From UBA5794 sp965368815 (GTDB lineage Bacteria; Actinomycetota; Acidimicrobiia; Spongiisociales; UBA5794), in contig CBDUOH010000073.1 in the NCBI GenBank assembly GCA_965368815.1, forward strand, positions 1 through 10,385: a stretch of DNA of 10,385 nt. Reading direction: 5' to 3'. How positions within the stretch are numbered: position 1 is the stretch's first letter; each line of letters begins with the position of its first letter. The notes under the pieces are model-generated. The model was given only the letters and a program-made list of their open reading frames with translations. It was not told where the DNA came from and did no database searches. A program made the translations under genes and the position numbers. Shown in pieces: positions 1-6,137 of this stretch.

Positions 1-19
1 CCTATCTGAAGTGCGGTTC

Positions 20-25
20 TATGCT
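20..25 (+). promoter_or_regulatory. Possible -10 box upstream of the penicillin-binding protein gene
   Basis: TATGCT fits the actinobacterial TANNNT -10 pattern and would place transcription start near base 32, giving a leader of about 90 nt before the ATG at 122. The -35 region would fall at or beyond the window edge, so it cannot be judged. The call is tentative because such hexamers occur by chance. Confidence 0.25.
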
Positions 26-57
26 CGAATCGTTGCCGATAGTACCGGTGAACAGTG

Positions 58-98
58 ATCGAGCGGGTGGGGGACGCATGTCCGTGCCAGCGCTCGAT
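58..98 (+). repeat. Nested inverted repeat in the leader of the penicillin-binding protein gene
   Basis: ATCGAGCG (58-65) is perfectly complementary to CGCTCGAT (91-98). Inside, GGAC (72-75) pairs with GTCC (80-83) around the loop GCAT, and GGT/GCC can add three pairs. The structure ends 23 bases before the ATG at 122. It may be an RNA stem-loop in the 5' leader or a protein-binding palindrome. It matches no riboswitch class that I recognise. Confidence 0.4.
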
Positions 99-121
99 GG
101 GCCACGTGAACAGGTAGGACG

Positions 122-2620
122 ATGGAACCTCCCATCCGGCAGATCGAACGCATCGAGCGTTACCGCCGACGACTCCCCGCATTGTTCGGGATTGCCGTCG
201 TAGGTGTCGCCGCCGCGACATGGGTCGGTCTCTTTGCCTTCCTGTCCATCAACACTGCCTACGGCGCCGCGGATTCACTCCAGGAGGAGTATCTGTGCGA
301 CACGAGCGAGTTCGATCTCTCGTTCCCCGATCTCACGCGTCTGTCGAAGGTCTACACGGCGGACAATGTCGAACTCGGCGAACTGACCGAGAGGAACTCC
401 CAGCCGATCAGTCTCGATGAGATGCCCGATCTCGTCGTGGCAGCGCTGCTTTCCGCAGAGGACAAATCGTTCTATGAGCACGAGGGCATCGACTTTTCGG
501 CGATCGCGCGTGCAGTCATAGGACGAGCGATCGGATCACCGTCGGGTGGTGGATCGACGATCACCCAGCAGGTGGTCAAGCAGAACTTCCTGTCGTCGGA
601 GCAGACGATCGAACGCAAGCTGTGCGAAGCGGTGATCGCCGCTGAACTCGAGCAAACCTATACCAAGGATCAGATCCTCGAGTTCTGGGCGAACTCGGTG
701 TTCTTCGGCTCGAATGCGTACGGCATCGAGGCAGCGAGCGAGGAGTACTTCGGCAAGCAACTCGACGAGCTGACCCTCGCCGAAGCAGCGCTCCTCCCGG
801 TGCCGATCCGGAACCCGACGTTCTATCACCCCCGATTCAACCCGGACAATGCGATCGCAGCCCGCAACCGCACCATCGACCGGATGGTCATCAACGGCTA
901 CGTGCTGCGGGCTGACGGTGAAGCGGCGAAAGCCGAACCGCTCGGGGTCATCCCGAACGAAGTCGTCGAGTCCGTGTCCCCACAGATCATGCTGCGTGTC
1001 AAGAGCGAACTGCTCGACACCAACAAGTACGGGCTCGGTGCGACCTACGACGAACGGAAGCGTGCGGTGTTCGGTTGCCCTGCGTCGGTCACCGATTGCG
1101 ATGGCGGCGGCGGCCTCACGATCGACATCACGATCAACAATCGGCTCCAAACGGAAGCCAATCGGATCCTGCGGGCTTGGTTCCGACCCGGGCTCAACGG
1201 CCCGACCGGTGCCATCAGCACGATCGACAACGCATCAGGAGCGATCCGGGTCATGGCGTCCGGACTCGACTTCGGGGACGACTTCGATGCAGGCGAGCGA
1301 CCGTACGACCTGGCAAGCACCGGGAAACGTCAACCCGGCTCCGCTTTCAAACCGATCACACTCGCTGCAGCGCTCGAATCCGGCGACCGCAACGGCAACC
1401 CGATCACGCTCGGGACCTATTGGGACGACTCGAGCCCTGCGCGCATCGTCTGCGACTCGCCGTGCCCACCGGACAACGACTTCTGGGAGGTGTCGAACGC
1501 AAACGGAAACTCGGGCAAGGACCTGCGAACGTTGGACTCGGCGACCTACAACTCGACGAACACGGTGTACGCACGACTGGTGAGCGAGATCGGTCCCGAG
1601 GCGGTCGTTGAGATGGCAAACAGACTCGGAATCACCACGGCGCTCGATGCTCACCTTTCCATCACCCTCGGTGCCGAGGAAGTTCGCCCCGAGGACATGG
1701 CGATCGCCTACTCGACGCTCGCCAACTACGGCACCCTCAACGAGCCATACCTGATCGAGCGCATCACCAACGCCAAGGGCGAGGTCATCTATCAGCACGA
1801 GTCTGCACCTCGCTCGGTGCTCAACGAGCAGATTGCGGCTGCCGTCGTCAGCTCCATGCAGAAGGTGATCACATCCGGCACCGGGCGCCGAGCCGACATC
1901 GGCCGACCCCAGGCAGGGAAGACCGGGACCGCGACGAACAGCACTGACGTCTGGTTCGCCGGGTTCGTGCCGCAGATGACGACCGCCGTTTGGGTCGGTG
2001 ATCCCGACGGCACCATCCCACTGGAGGACTTCACCGTCTTCAACGACCTCGAGCAAACCGAGCAGTACTACCGAACCGCGTTCGGCGGCACACTGGCGGC
2101 CCCGATCTGGAAGCAGTTCATGGAGTTCGCCGTCGCAGGTCTCCCGGTCAGGAATTTCGCTCCGGAACCCGAGGGCACCGATCTGTACCGTCAGACACCG
2201 TTCACCATCGTGCCGGAACCGGGCATCTCGACGGACGAGGTGATCGAAGGGCTCTTCGCCACCGGCCTGCGCGGTGTGATCGAATCGGTTCCTTCAGCGC
2301 TCCCCGAGGGGACCTTCGTGGCGACCGTGCCCGGCCCCGGGGCAACCCTCAGGCAGGGATCGAGTGTCGCGGTGCAGGTCTCGAGCGGGGAAGCCCCCGC
2401 CATCGAACTGGTCGATCTGAGGGGTCTGATCCCGAGCCAGGTTCCGGTAAGACTCGCCGAGTTCGCCGCAGAAACCGGCGTGACGCTCAATTGGACCCTC
2501 GTCGACGTGGAGATCTCGAACCCGTCGCTGCACGGGATCGTCGTCAGCACCAACCCTGCCCCCGGCTCGGCGGTCAACAATGGGCAGACCATCGAGGTGA
2601 GAGTCGGGAAGGCGCCGTAG
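122..2620 (+). CDS. Class A penicillin-binding protein (transglycosylase/transpeptidase) with two PASTA domains
   Basis: This 832-residue bifunctional enzyme polymerises lipid II glycan strands and cross-links their peptides outside the membrane. An N-terminal cytoplasmic stub precedes one membrane segment (about 18-46). The GT51 domain (about 75-290) has Glu113 in SAEDKSFYEHEG, GGSTITQQ at 143-150 and Glu169 in RKLCE. The transpeptidase domain (about 330-670) has SAFK with nucleophile Ser407, STN at 478-480 and KTGT at 600-603. Two PASTA repeats (about 694-755 and 762-829) end the protein, resembling mycobacterial PonA2, which carries one. PASTA domains bind muropeptides or beta-lactams in related proteins. 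Cysteines at 59, 319/326 and 444/448 lie in the exported part and could form disulfides. ATG 122 is the first start after an in-frame TGA at 107-109, with AGGTAGG just upstream. All catalytic motifs are intact. Confidence 0.96.
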   Translation: MEPPIRQIERIERYRRRLPALFGIAVVGVAAATWVGLFAFLSINTAYGAADSLQEEYLCDTSEFDLSFPDLTRLSKVYTADNVELGELTERNSQPISLDEMPDLVVAALLSAEDKSFYEHEGIDFSAIARAVIGRAIGSPSGGGSTITQQVVKQNFLSSEQTIERKLCEAVIAAELEQTYTKDQILEFWANSVFFGSNAYGIEAASEEYFGKQLDELTLAEAALLPVPIRNPTFYHPRFNPDNAIAARNRTIDRMVINGYVLRADGEAAKAEPLGVIPNEVVESVSPQIMLRVKSELLDTNKYGLGATYDERKRAVFGCPASVTDCDGGGGLTIDITINNRLQTEANRILRAWFRPGLNGPTGAISTIDNASGAIRVMASGLDFGDDFDAGERPYDLASTGKRQPGSAFKPITLAAALESGDRNGNPITLGTYWDDSSPARIVCDSPCPPDNDFWEVSNANGNSGKDLRTLDSATYNSTNTVYARLVSEIGPEAVVEMANRLGITTALDAHLSITLGAEEVRPEDMAIAYSTLANYGTLNEPYLIERITNAKGEVIYQHESAPRSVLNEQIAAAVVSSMQKVITSGTGRRADIGRPQAGKTGTATNSTDVWFAGFVPQMTTAVWVGDPDGTIPLEDFTVFNDLEQTEQYYRTAFGGTLAAPIWKQFMEFAVAGLPVRNFAPEPEGTDLYRQTPFTIVPEPGISTDEVIEGLFATGLRGVIESVPSALPEGTFVATVPGPGATLRQGSSVAVQVSSGEAPAIELVDLRGLIPSQVPVRLAEFAAETGVTLNWTLVDVEISNPSLHGIVVSTNPAPGSAVNNGQTIEVRVGKAP

Positions 2621-2667
2621 CCGTTGGCTGTCTGTGTGCTTGCGGTGGGCTCATCGCGGCAACGAAG

Positions 2668-2673
2668 TAGCCT
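2668..2673 (+). promoter_or_regulatory. -10 box of a probable leaderless promoter for the ABC transporter
   Basis: TAGCCT fits TANNNT. Its last T is seven bases before the A of ATG 2680, so transcription would begin at the start codon. There is no Shine-Dalgarno sequence before this ATG, which fits leaderless translation, common in actinobacteria. No convincing -35 box is seen at the usual spacing. Confidence 0.55.
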
Positions 2674-2679
2674 GTCCGG

Positions 2680-4461
2680 ATGCCAGACACCGCGCAAACC
2701 CGACCTCTCCGTCGCCTGTGGCGGTATGCGCACCGCTACCGGAAGCGGATCATCATCGCCTCCACTTGGTCGTTCCTGAACAAGGCGGTGGACCTCGCAC
2801 CGCCATTCCTCATCGGGATGGCCATCGACGTGGTGGTGAACGGCCAGGACTCGATGCTGGGGCGACTCGGCGTCGACGGACAGAAGCAACAGATCATCGT
2901 GATCGCGTTGCTCAGCGGCCTCATCTGGGGGCTTGAGTCGCTGTTCGAGTATCTCTTCGGGGTCGAGTGGAGGAACCTCGCCCAATCGATCCAGCACGGT
3001 CTCCGCATGGATACATACGAGCACATCCAGGAACTCGACGTCGGCTACTTCGAGGACAAGGCGACGGGGGATCTGATGGCCGTCCTCAACGATGATGTCA
3101 ACCAGCTGGAACGGTTCCTCGATGTCGGTGCGAACGAGGTCATCCAGCTCCTGACAACCGTCGTGCTCATCGGAGCGTCATTCTTCATCATCGCACCGTC
3201 GGTTGCGTGGCTCGCGTTCCTCCCTGTCCCGATCATCCTGTGGGGGTCACTGCTGTTCCAGAAGCGGATAGAACCCCGATACGCCGTCGTTCGTGAGGAG
3301 GCCGCAGCGATCAACTCCCAACTCAGCAACAACCTCGGGGGCATGTCGACCATCAAAGCCTTCACGGCCGAGGATCGCGAGGTCGACCGCATCGGGAGGG
3401 CGAGCGAGAAATACCGCTCGGCAAACCGGGCCGCAATCAAGCTGTCGTCGGCCTTCACACCGCTCATCAGAATCGCGATCCTCTTCGGGTTCACGGCGAT
3501 GTTGATCTGGGGCGGCTTCCTGGCCATCGACGGGTCGCTCAACGTCGGGCTCTACTCGGTGATGGTGTTCCTGACCCAGCGCCTGCTCTGGCCTCTCACG
3601 CGGCTCGGCCAGACGGTGGACCTGTATCAGCGGGCGATGGCTTCGACCCGACGGATCCTCGACGTGCTGGACACCAAGCCGACAATCGTCAACGGCGATC
3701 AACCGCTCACGTCCCAACAGGCGCGGGGCAAGATCGTCTTCGACGATGTCACGTTCAGCTACGACGCGGGCTTCCCGGTGATCGAGCGTGTCACCCTGGA
3801 CATCGAACCGGCGCAAACGACCGCATTCGTCGGATCGACCGGCTCGGGGAAGACGACCATCGTCAAGTTGCTCCTGCGGTTCTACGATCCTGACTCCGGA
3901 TCGATCTCAGTCGATGGACAGGACATCACCCTGCTCGACCACGCAGACCTCCGCAGACAGATAGCCCTGGTCAGCCAGGATGTCTTCCTGTTCTACGGAA
4001 CCGTGGCGGAGAACATCGCGTACGGTGTCGATGCGTCCACTTCCGACGCGATCACCGGGGCCGCCACGGCAGCTGAAGCGCACGACTTCATCATGGAGCT
4101 TCCCGACGGTTACGACACCATCATCGGGGAACGAGGACAGAAGCTCTCGGGAGGACAACGCCAACGCCTCTCGATCGCACGAGCCCTCCTCACGGATGCA
4201 CCCATCCTGATCCTCGATGAGGCGACATCGGCTGTCGACAACGAGACGGAAGCCGCGATCCAACGATCATTGGCCCGTGTCAGCCACAACCGCACGATGA
4301 TCGTCATCGCGCATCGCCTCTCCACCATCCGCAACGCCGATCGGATCTACGTCATCGATCAGGGTGCCGTCGCCGAAACGGGTACGCACGACGAATTGCT
4401 CGCCAGCGAGGGCCTCTATGCGGCACTGTGGGACGTCCAAACCGGGGTCGTACGGCTCTGA
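2680..4461 (+). CDS. ABC exporter half-transporter (fused membrane and ATPase domains)
   Basis: This 593-residue protein has the layout of MsbA-like type IV exporters: a six-helix membrane domain (about 24-305, helices near 24-53, 72-94, 154-172, 174-194, 259-281 and 286-305) and a nucleotide-binding domain (about 350-585). The ATPase motifs are complete: Walker A GSTGSGKTT at 385-393, Q-loop Gln433, GERG at 483-486, signature LSGGQ at 489-493, Walker B ILDE with Asp513 and catalytic Glu514, SAVD at 517-520 and switch His545. A complete site favours a working homodimer, although pairing with an unlinked partner is possible. The substrate, perhaps a lipid, drug or peptide, cannot be told from sequence. 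An in-frame TAG at 2668-2670 makes ATG 2680 the first possible start. It lies 59 bases after the penicillin-binding protein gene and probably has its own leaderless promoter. Confidence 0.95.
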   Translation: MPDTAQTRPLRRLWRYAHRYRKRIIIASTWSFLNKAVDLAPPFLIGMAIDVVVNGQDSMLGRLGVDGQKQQIIVIALLSGLIWGLESLFEYLFGVEWRNLAQSIQHGLRMDTYEHIQELDVGYFEDKATGDLMAVLNDDVNQLERFLDVGANEVIQLLTTVVLIGASFFIIAPSVAWLAFLPVPIILWGSLLFQKRIEPRYAVVREEAAAINSQLSNNLGGMSTIKAFTAEDREVDRIGRASEKYRSANRAAIKLSSAFTPLIRIAILFGFTAMLIWGGFLAIDGSLNVGLYSVMVFLTQRLLWPLTRLGQTVDLYQRAMASTRRILDVLDTKPTIVNGDQPLTSQQARGKIVFDDVTFSYDAGFPVIERVTLDIEPAQTTAFVGSTGSGKTTIVKLLLRFYDPDSGSISVDGQDITLLDHADLRRQIALVSQDVFLFYGTVAENIAYGVDASTSDAITGAATAAEAHDFIMELPDGYDTIIGERGQKLSGGQRQRLSIARALLTDAPILILDEATSAVDNETEAAIQRSLARVSHNRTMIVIAHRLSTIRNADRIYVIDQGAVAETGTHDELLASEGLYAALWDVQTGVVRL

Positions 4462-4474
4462 GGCCCAGATCTCC

Positions 4475-4506
4475 GCTGGCGCACACGCGATGGCTCGCGT
4501 GCCAGC
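4475..4506 (+). terminator. Bulged hairpin after the ABC transporter gene, possible terminator
   Basis: GCTGGC (4475-4480) pairs with GCCAGC (4501-4506) and ACGCG (4485-4489) with CGCGT (4496-4500). The result is 11 base pairs with a four-base bulge and a six-base loop, beginning 13 bases after the stop codon. No T-run follows, so it is not a classical intrinsic terminator. It could stabilise the mRNA 3' end or terminate inefficiently, as many high-GC hairpins are suspected to do. Confidence 0.4.
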
Positions 4507-4522
4507 CACCCGAGGAACCATG

Positions 4523-4540
4523 CGCGTTCTTTCGCGTTCT
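4523..4540 (+). repeat. Tandem CGCGTTCT repeat, period 10
   Basis: CGCGTTCT occurs at 4523-4530 and again at 4533-4540, separated by TT. It lies just before a second pair of repeats of the same 10-base period (ATACTTG at 4549 and 4559). One helical turn between copies suits a cooperative protein-binding site, but no regulator is identifiable. Confidence 0.4.
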
Positions 4541-4548
4541 CATCCATG

Positions 4549-4569
4549 ATACTTGACCATACTTGTATG
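4549..4569 (+). repeat. ATACTTG direct repeat overlapping a CATAC/GTATG palindrome
   Basis: ATACTTG is repeated at 4549-4555 and 4559-4565. The second copy overlaps the inverted repeat CATAC-TT-GTATG at 4558-4569. This AT-rich patch stands out from its GC-rich surroundings and overlaps the candidate -35 box, so an operator is plausible. Confidence 0.4.
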
Positions 4570-4580
4570 TATTTGATACT
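4553..4580 (+). promoter_or_regulatory. Candidate promoter for the small unknown gene
   Basis: TTGACC (4553-4558) and GATACT (4575-4580), 16 bases apart, look like -35 and -10 boxes in the most AT-rich stretch of the window. Transcription would start near 4587, close to an in-frame ATG at 4589 and about 165 bases before the GTG at 4751. It would drive the small unknown gene, since no other gene lies in this gap. Confidence 0.45.
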
Positions 4581-4750
4581 CATTGGTCATGTCACTGAGC
4601 CATCGGGTCACACACGATCCACGTCAGAATCCGCAGACGCCCGGGACCTCGCCCCGTCAGGTCCGTCCTCCCTTCGACGGGCAACGAATGCCTCTCCCGG
4701 GCGTCTCGGACACCGTCGGGATCCGACGAACCGCCCAACAGCGGTCCGAA

Positions 4751-5068
4751 GTGAAGCCGATACCCATCAGCAGGGAACACGGTTACCAACCGACAGATCC
4801 CTACATCCGGCGGTACTGGGTCGCTGCCATCGGTCCGGGAGCGGTCGCTGACCTGCTACGACTCGCCGCTGCCGCACAACGCGGCCGCTCCCTCCCTGTT
4901 CCTACGCACCTCGACGTCCTGCTGCGTGAGGGCCTGGTGGCCCGGATGGGCGATGTCATCGGGATCCCCACCACATTCCCCCAACTGCCCCTGAGGTTGC
5001 GTGGTCGCCTTCCACCGCGTCTCGTCGGCGAGCTCGTGGCCGGGACGAGGCACCGCAAGGCGGTCTAG
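4751..5068 (+). CDS. Small conserved-looking protein of unknown function
   Basis: I do not know this protein's function. From GTG 4751 it is 105 residues, opening with VKPIPISREHGYQPTDPYIRRYW, rich in aromatic and charged residues. An alanine/leucine-rich segment follows (WVAAIGPGAVADLLRLAAAA, about 23-42), then alternating hydrophobic and Arg-rich stretches and a basic C-terminus ending HRKAV. There are no cysteines, no signal peptide and no clear membrane helix. The frame is open further upstream, with ATG 4688, ATG 4589 and TTG 4583 as alternatives; the last two would add about 54-56 Gln/Arg/Pro-rich residues. No start has a good Shine-Dalgarno sequence. I chose 4751 because the motif-bearing region, which resembles small proteins I recall from Acidimicrobiia, begins there. 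ATG 4589 sits well for the upstream promoter. Its stop codon forms part of the next gene's -10 box. Confidence 0.62.
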   Translation: MKPIPISREHGYQPTDPYIRRYWVAAIGPGAVADLLRLAAAAQRGRSLPVPTHLDVLLREGLVARMGDVIGIPTTFPQLPLRLRGRLPPRLVGELVAGTRHRKAV

Positions 5069-5076
5069 CCTTGCGG
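5053..5076 (+). repeat. Perfect 9-bp inverted repeat spanning a stop codon and a -10 box
   Basis: CCGCAAGGC (5053-5061) and GCCTTGCGG (5068-5076) are perfect inverse complements around the six-base spacer GGTCTA. The repeat covers the last codons and TAG of the small unknown gene, contains the TAGCCT -10 box of the next gene and ends one base before its ATG. As DNA it could be an operator over the promoter. As RNA it is a stable hairpin present only in transcripts reading through from upstream. No T-run follows, so intrinsic termination is doubtful. Confidence 0.7.
5066..5071 (+). promoter_or_regulatory. -10 box of a probable leaderless promoter for the rhodanese-E1 gene
   Basis: TAGCCT has its last T exactly seven bases before the A of ATG 5078, the same hexamer and spacing as upstream of the ABC gene at 2680. 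The first three bases are the stop codon of the preceding gene. No Shine-Dalgarno sequence precedes ATG 5078, which supports leaderless translation. No clear -35 box is visible. Confidence 0.55.
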
Positions 5077-5077
5077 C

Positions 5078-6118
5078 ATGCCCGAATCACGCCATGAGAT
5101 TGGTGCCTCAGAGGTCGACCTCTCGAAGTTCGACGCCGTCATCGACATCGGTACGAACGCTTCGTTCGCGCGACCGTTCGCCGATGCGGTCAGGACGACA
5201 TTCGATGATCTGACGTTGCACCCCGAGCGCTACCTGTCCGCCACCGATCGTGCGTTGATCGTGTGCGACCGTGGGATCTCATCGCGTACCGCAGCCGTTG
5301 CGCTTGCATCACAGGGCTACCACTCGGTCCTCTCACTCGCAGGTGGGGCGCTGGGAACCGAATCCGACCTCGGATCGAACCTCGGGCAATACGATCGACA
5401 GGTCCGGTTGGCAGGGTTCGGAGCGGAGGGGCAGGCGGCACTCGGCAAAGCGACCGTCACTGTGGTTGGTGCGGGCGGGCTCGGGTGTCCCGCCCTCGTT
5501 GTGTTGGCTCCTGCCGGCGTCGGAACGATTCGCATCATCGACTTCGACACCGTCGACCTCTCGAACCTGCACCGTCAGCCCTTGTTCACTCCCACCGATG
5601 TCGGCGAGTCCAAGGTCACGATCGCTGCGGCTCGACTCGGAGCCATGAACCCTGATGTTGCGATCGACCCGATCGTCGAAATGGTCACCGAACGCAACGC
5701 GATCGAATTGATCGCTGGCTCGGACGTGGTCATCGACGCAACCGATACCTTCAGCGCTCGCGATGCGCTCACCCGTGCGACCGTTTCGACGGGGATCCCC
5801 ATGGTCTACGGCTCCATCTACGGCTTCGAGGGCCAGTTCGCTGTCTTCGACCCGACGAACGGGCCGTGCTACCGGTGTGTGTTCCCATCCTCACCCGATC
5901 CCGGCACGGCGATTGACTGTTCCACGATCGGAACACTCGGCGCAGTTACCTCGGTCATAGGTGGGCTCCAGGGGTCCGCGGCGACGCAGATTGCAGCCGG
6001 GATCGGACAAGAGCTGACAGGGACGTTGACGATGTTCGACGCGCGACGGAGTGAATTCAGCCGGATGCCGATCGCCCGTGATCACAACTGCGTCGTGTGC
6101 GGCGACCCAGAAACCTGA
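5078..6118 (+). CDS. Rhodanese-E1 fusion protein of the MoeB/ThiF/MOCS3 family
   Basis: This 346-residue cytoplasmic protein joins a short rhodanese-like domain (about 10-92) to a complete ubiquitin-E1-like adenylyltransferase (about 104-345). E1-like family members adenylate the C-terminal glycine of small sulfur carriers (MoaD, ThiS, CysO or Urm1 type) for molybdopterin, thiamin, cysteine or tRNA thiolation; rhodaneses donate persulfide sulfur. The E1 half shows the nucleotide loop GAGGLG at 131-136, Asp155, Asn163/Arg166/Gln167 in DLSNLHRQPLF, Lys179, DATD at 220-223, a candidate catalytic Cys281 in DCSTIGTLGAV, and zinc pairs CYRC at 264-267 and CVVC at 338-341. The rhodanese half has Cys63 in CDRGISSR. 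In MOCS3 and MoeZ the rhodanese is C-terminal, so the order here is reversed. No sulfur-carrier gene lies nearby, so the pathway cannot be named. Confidence 0.92.
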   Translation: MPESRHEIGASEVDLSKFDAVIDIGTNASFARPFADAVRTTFDDLTLHPERYLSATDRALIVCDRGISSRTAAVALASQGYHSVLSLAGGALGTESDLGSNLGQYDRQVRLAGFGAEGQAALGKATVTVVGAGGLGCPALVVLAPAGVGTIRIIDFDTVDLSNLHRQPLFTPTDVGESKVTIAAARLGAMNPDVAIDPIVEMVTERNAIELIAGSDVVIDATDTFSARDALTRATVSTGIPMVYGSIYGFEGQFAVFDPTNGPCYRCVFPSSPDPGTAIDCSTIGTLGAVTSVIGGLQGSAATQIAAGIGQELTGTLTMFDARRSEFSRMPIARDHNCVVCGDPET

Positions 6119-6137
6119 CTCAGAGAACTGACTCAGA
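6115..6137. repeat. CTGACTCAGA direct repeat carrying both convergent stop codons
   Basis: CTGACTCAGA occurs at 6115-6124 and 6128-6137, a 13-base period. Each copy contains the palindrome-like TGACTCA, which reads TGA on both strands. The first copy supplies the stop of the rhodanese-E1 gene and the second that of the opposite-strand CAP gene. A small tandem duplication of a once-shared stop region is the simplest explanation. No terminator hairpin is visible in this 14-base gap. Confidence 0.6.

Noticed and set aside
21..203. 60-codon open frame at the left edge
   Set aside because: It overlaps the start of the penicillin-binding protein gene, has no Shine-Dalgarno sequence and no recognisable protein features.
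536..1150. 204-codon open frame on the minus strand inside the penicillin-binding protein gene
   Set aside because: It lies antisense to a gene with intact catalytic motifs, and its translation has no recognisable domain. Long antisense open frames are expected in GC-rich coding DNA.
849..1583. 244-codon plus-strand frame within the penicillin-binding protein gene
   Set aside because: This +1 shadow is dominated by Arg, Ser and Thr, as expected from out-of-frame reading of GC-rich codons.
1235..3024. Antisense open frames of 273 and 277 codons over the PBP and ABC genes
   Set aside because: They overlap each other and two convincing sense genes, cross the intergenic gap and show only shadow-like Arg/Pro/Val-rich composition.
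4546..4851. 101-codon open frame overlapping the small unknown gene
   Set aside because: It is out of frame with the motif-bearing protein and its composition looks like shadow reading; the alternative frame has much better protein character.
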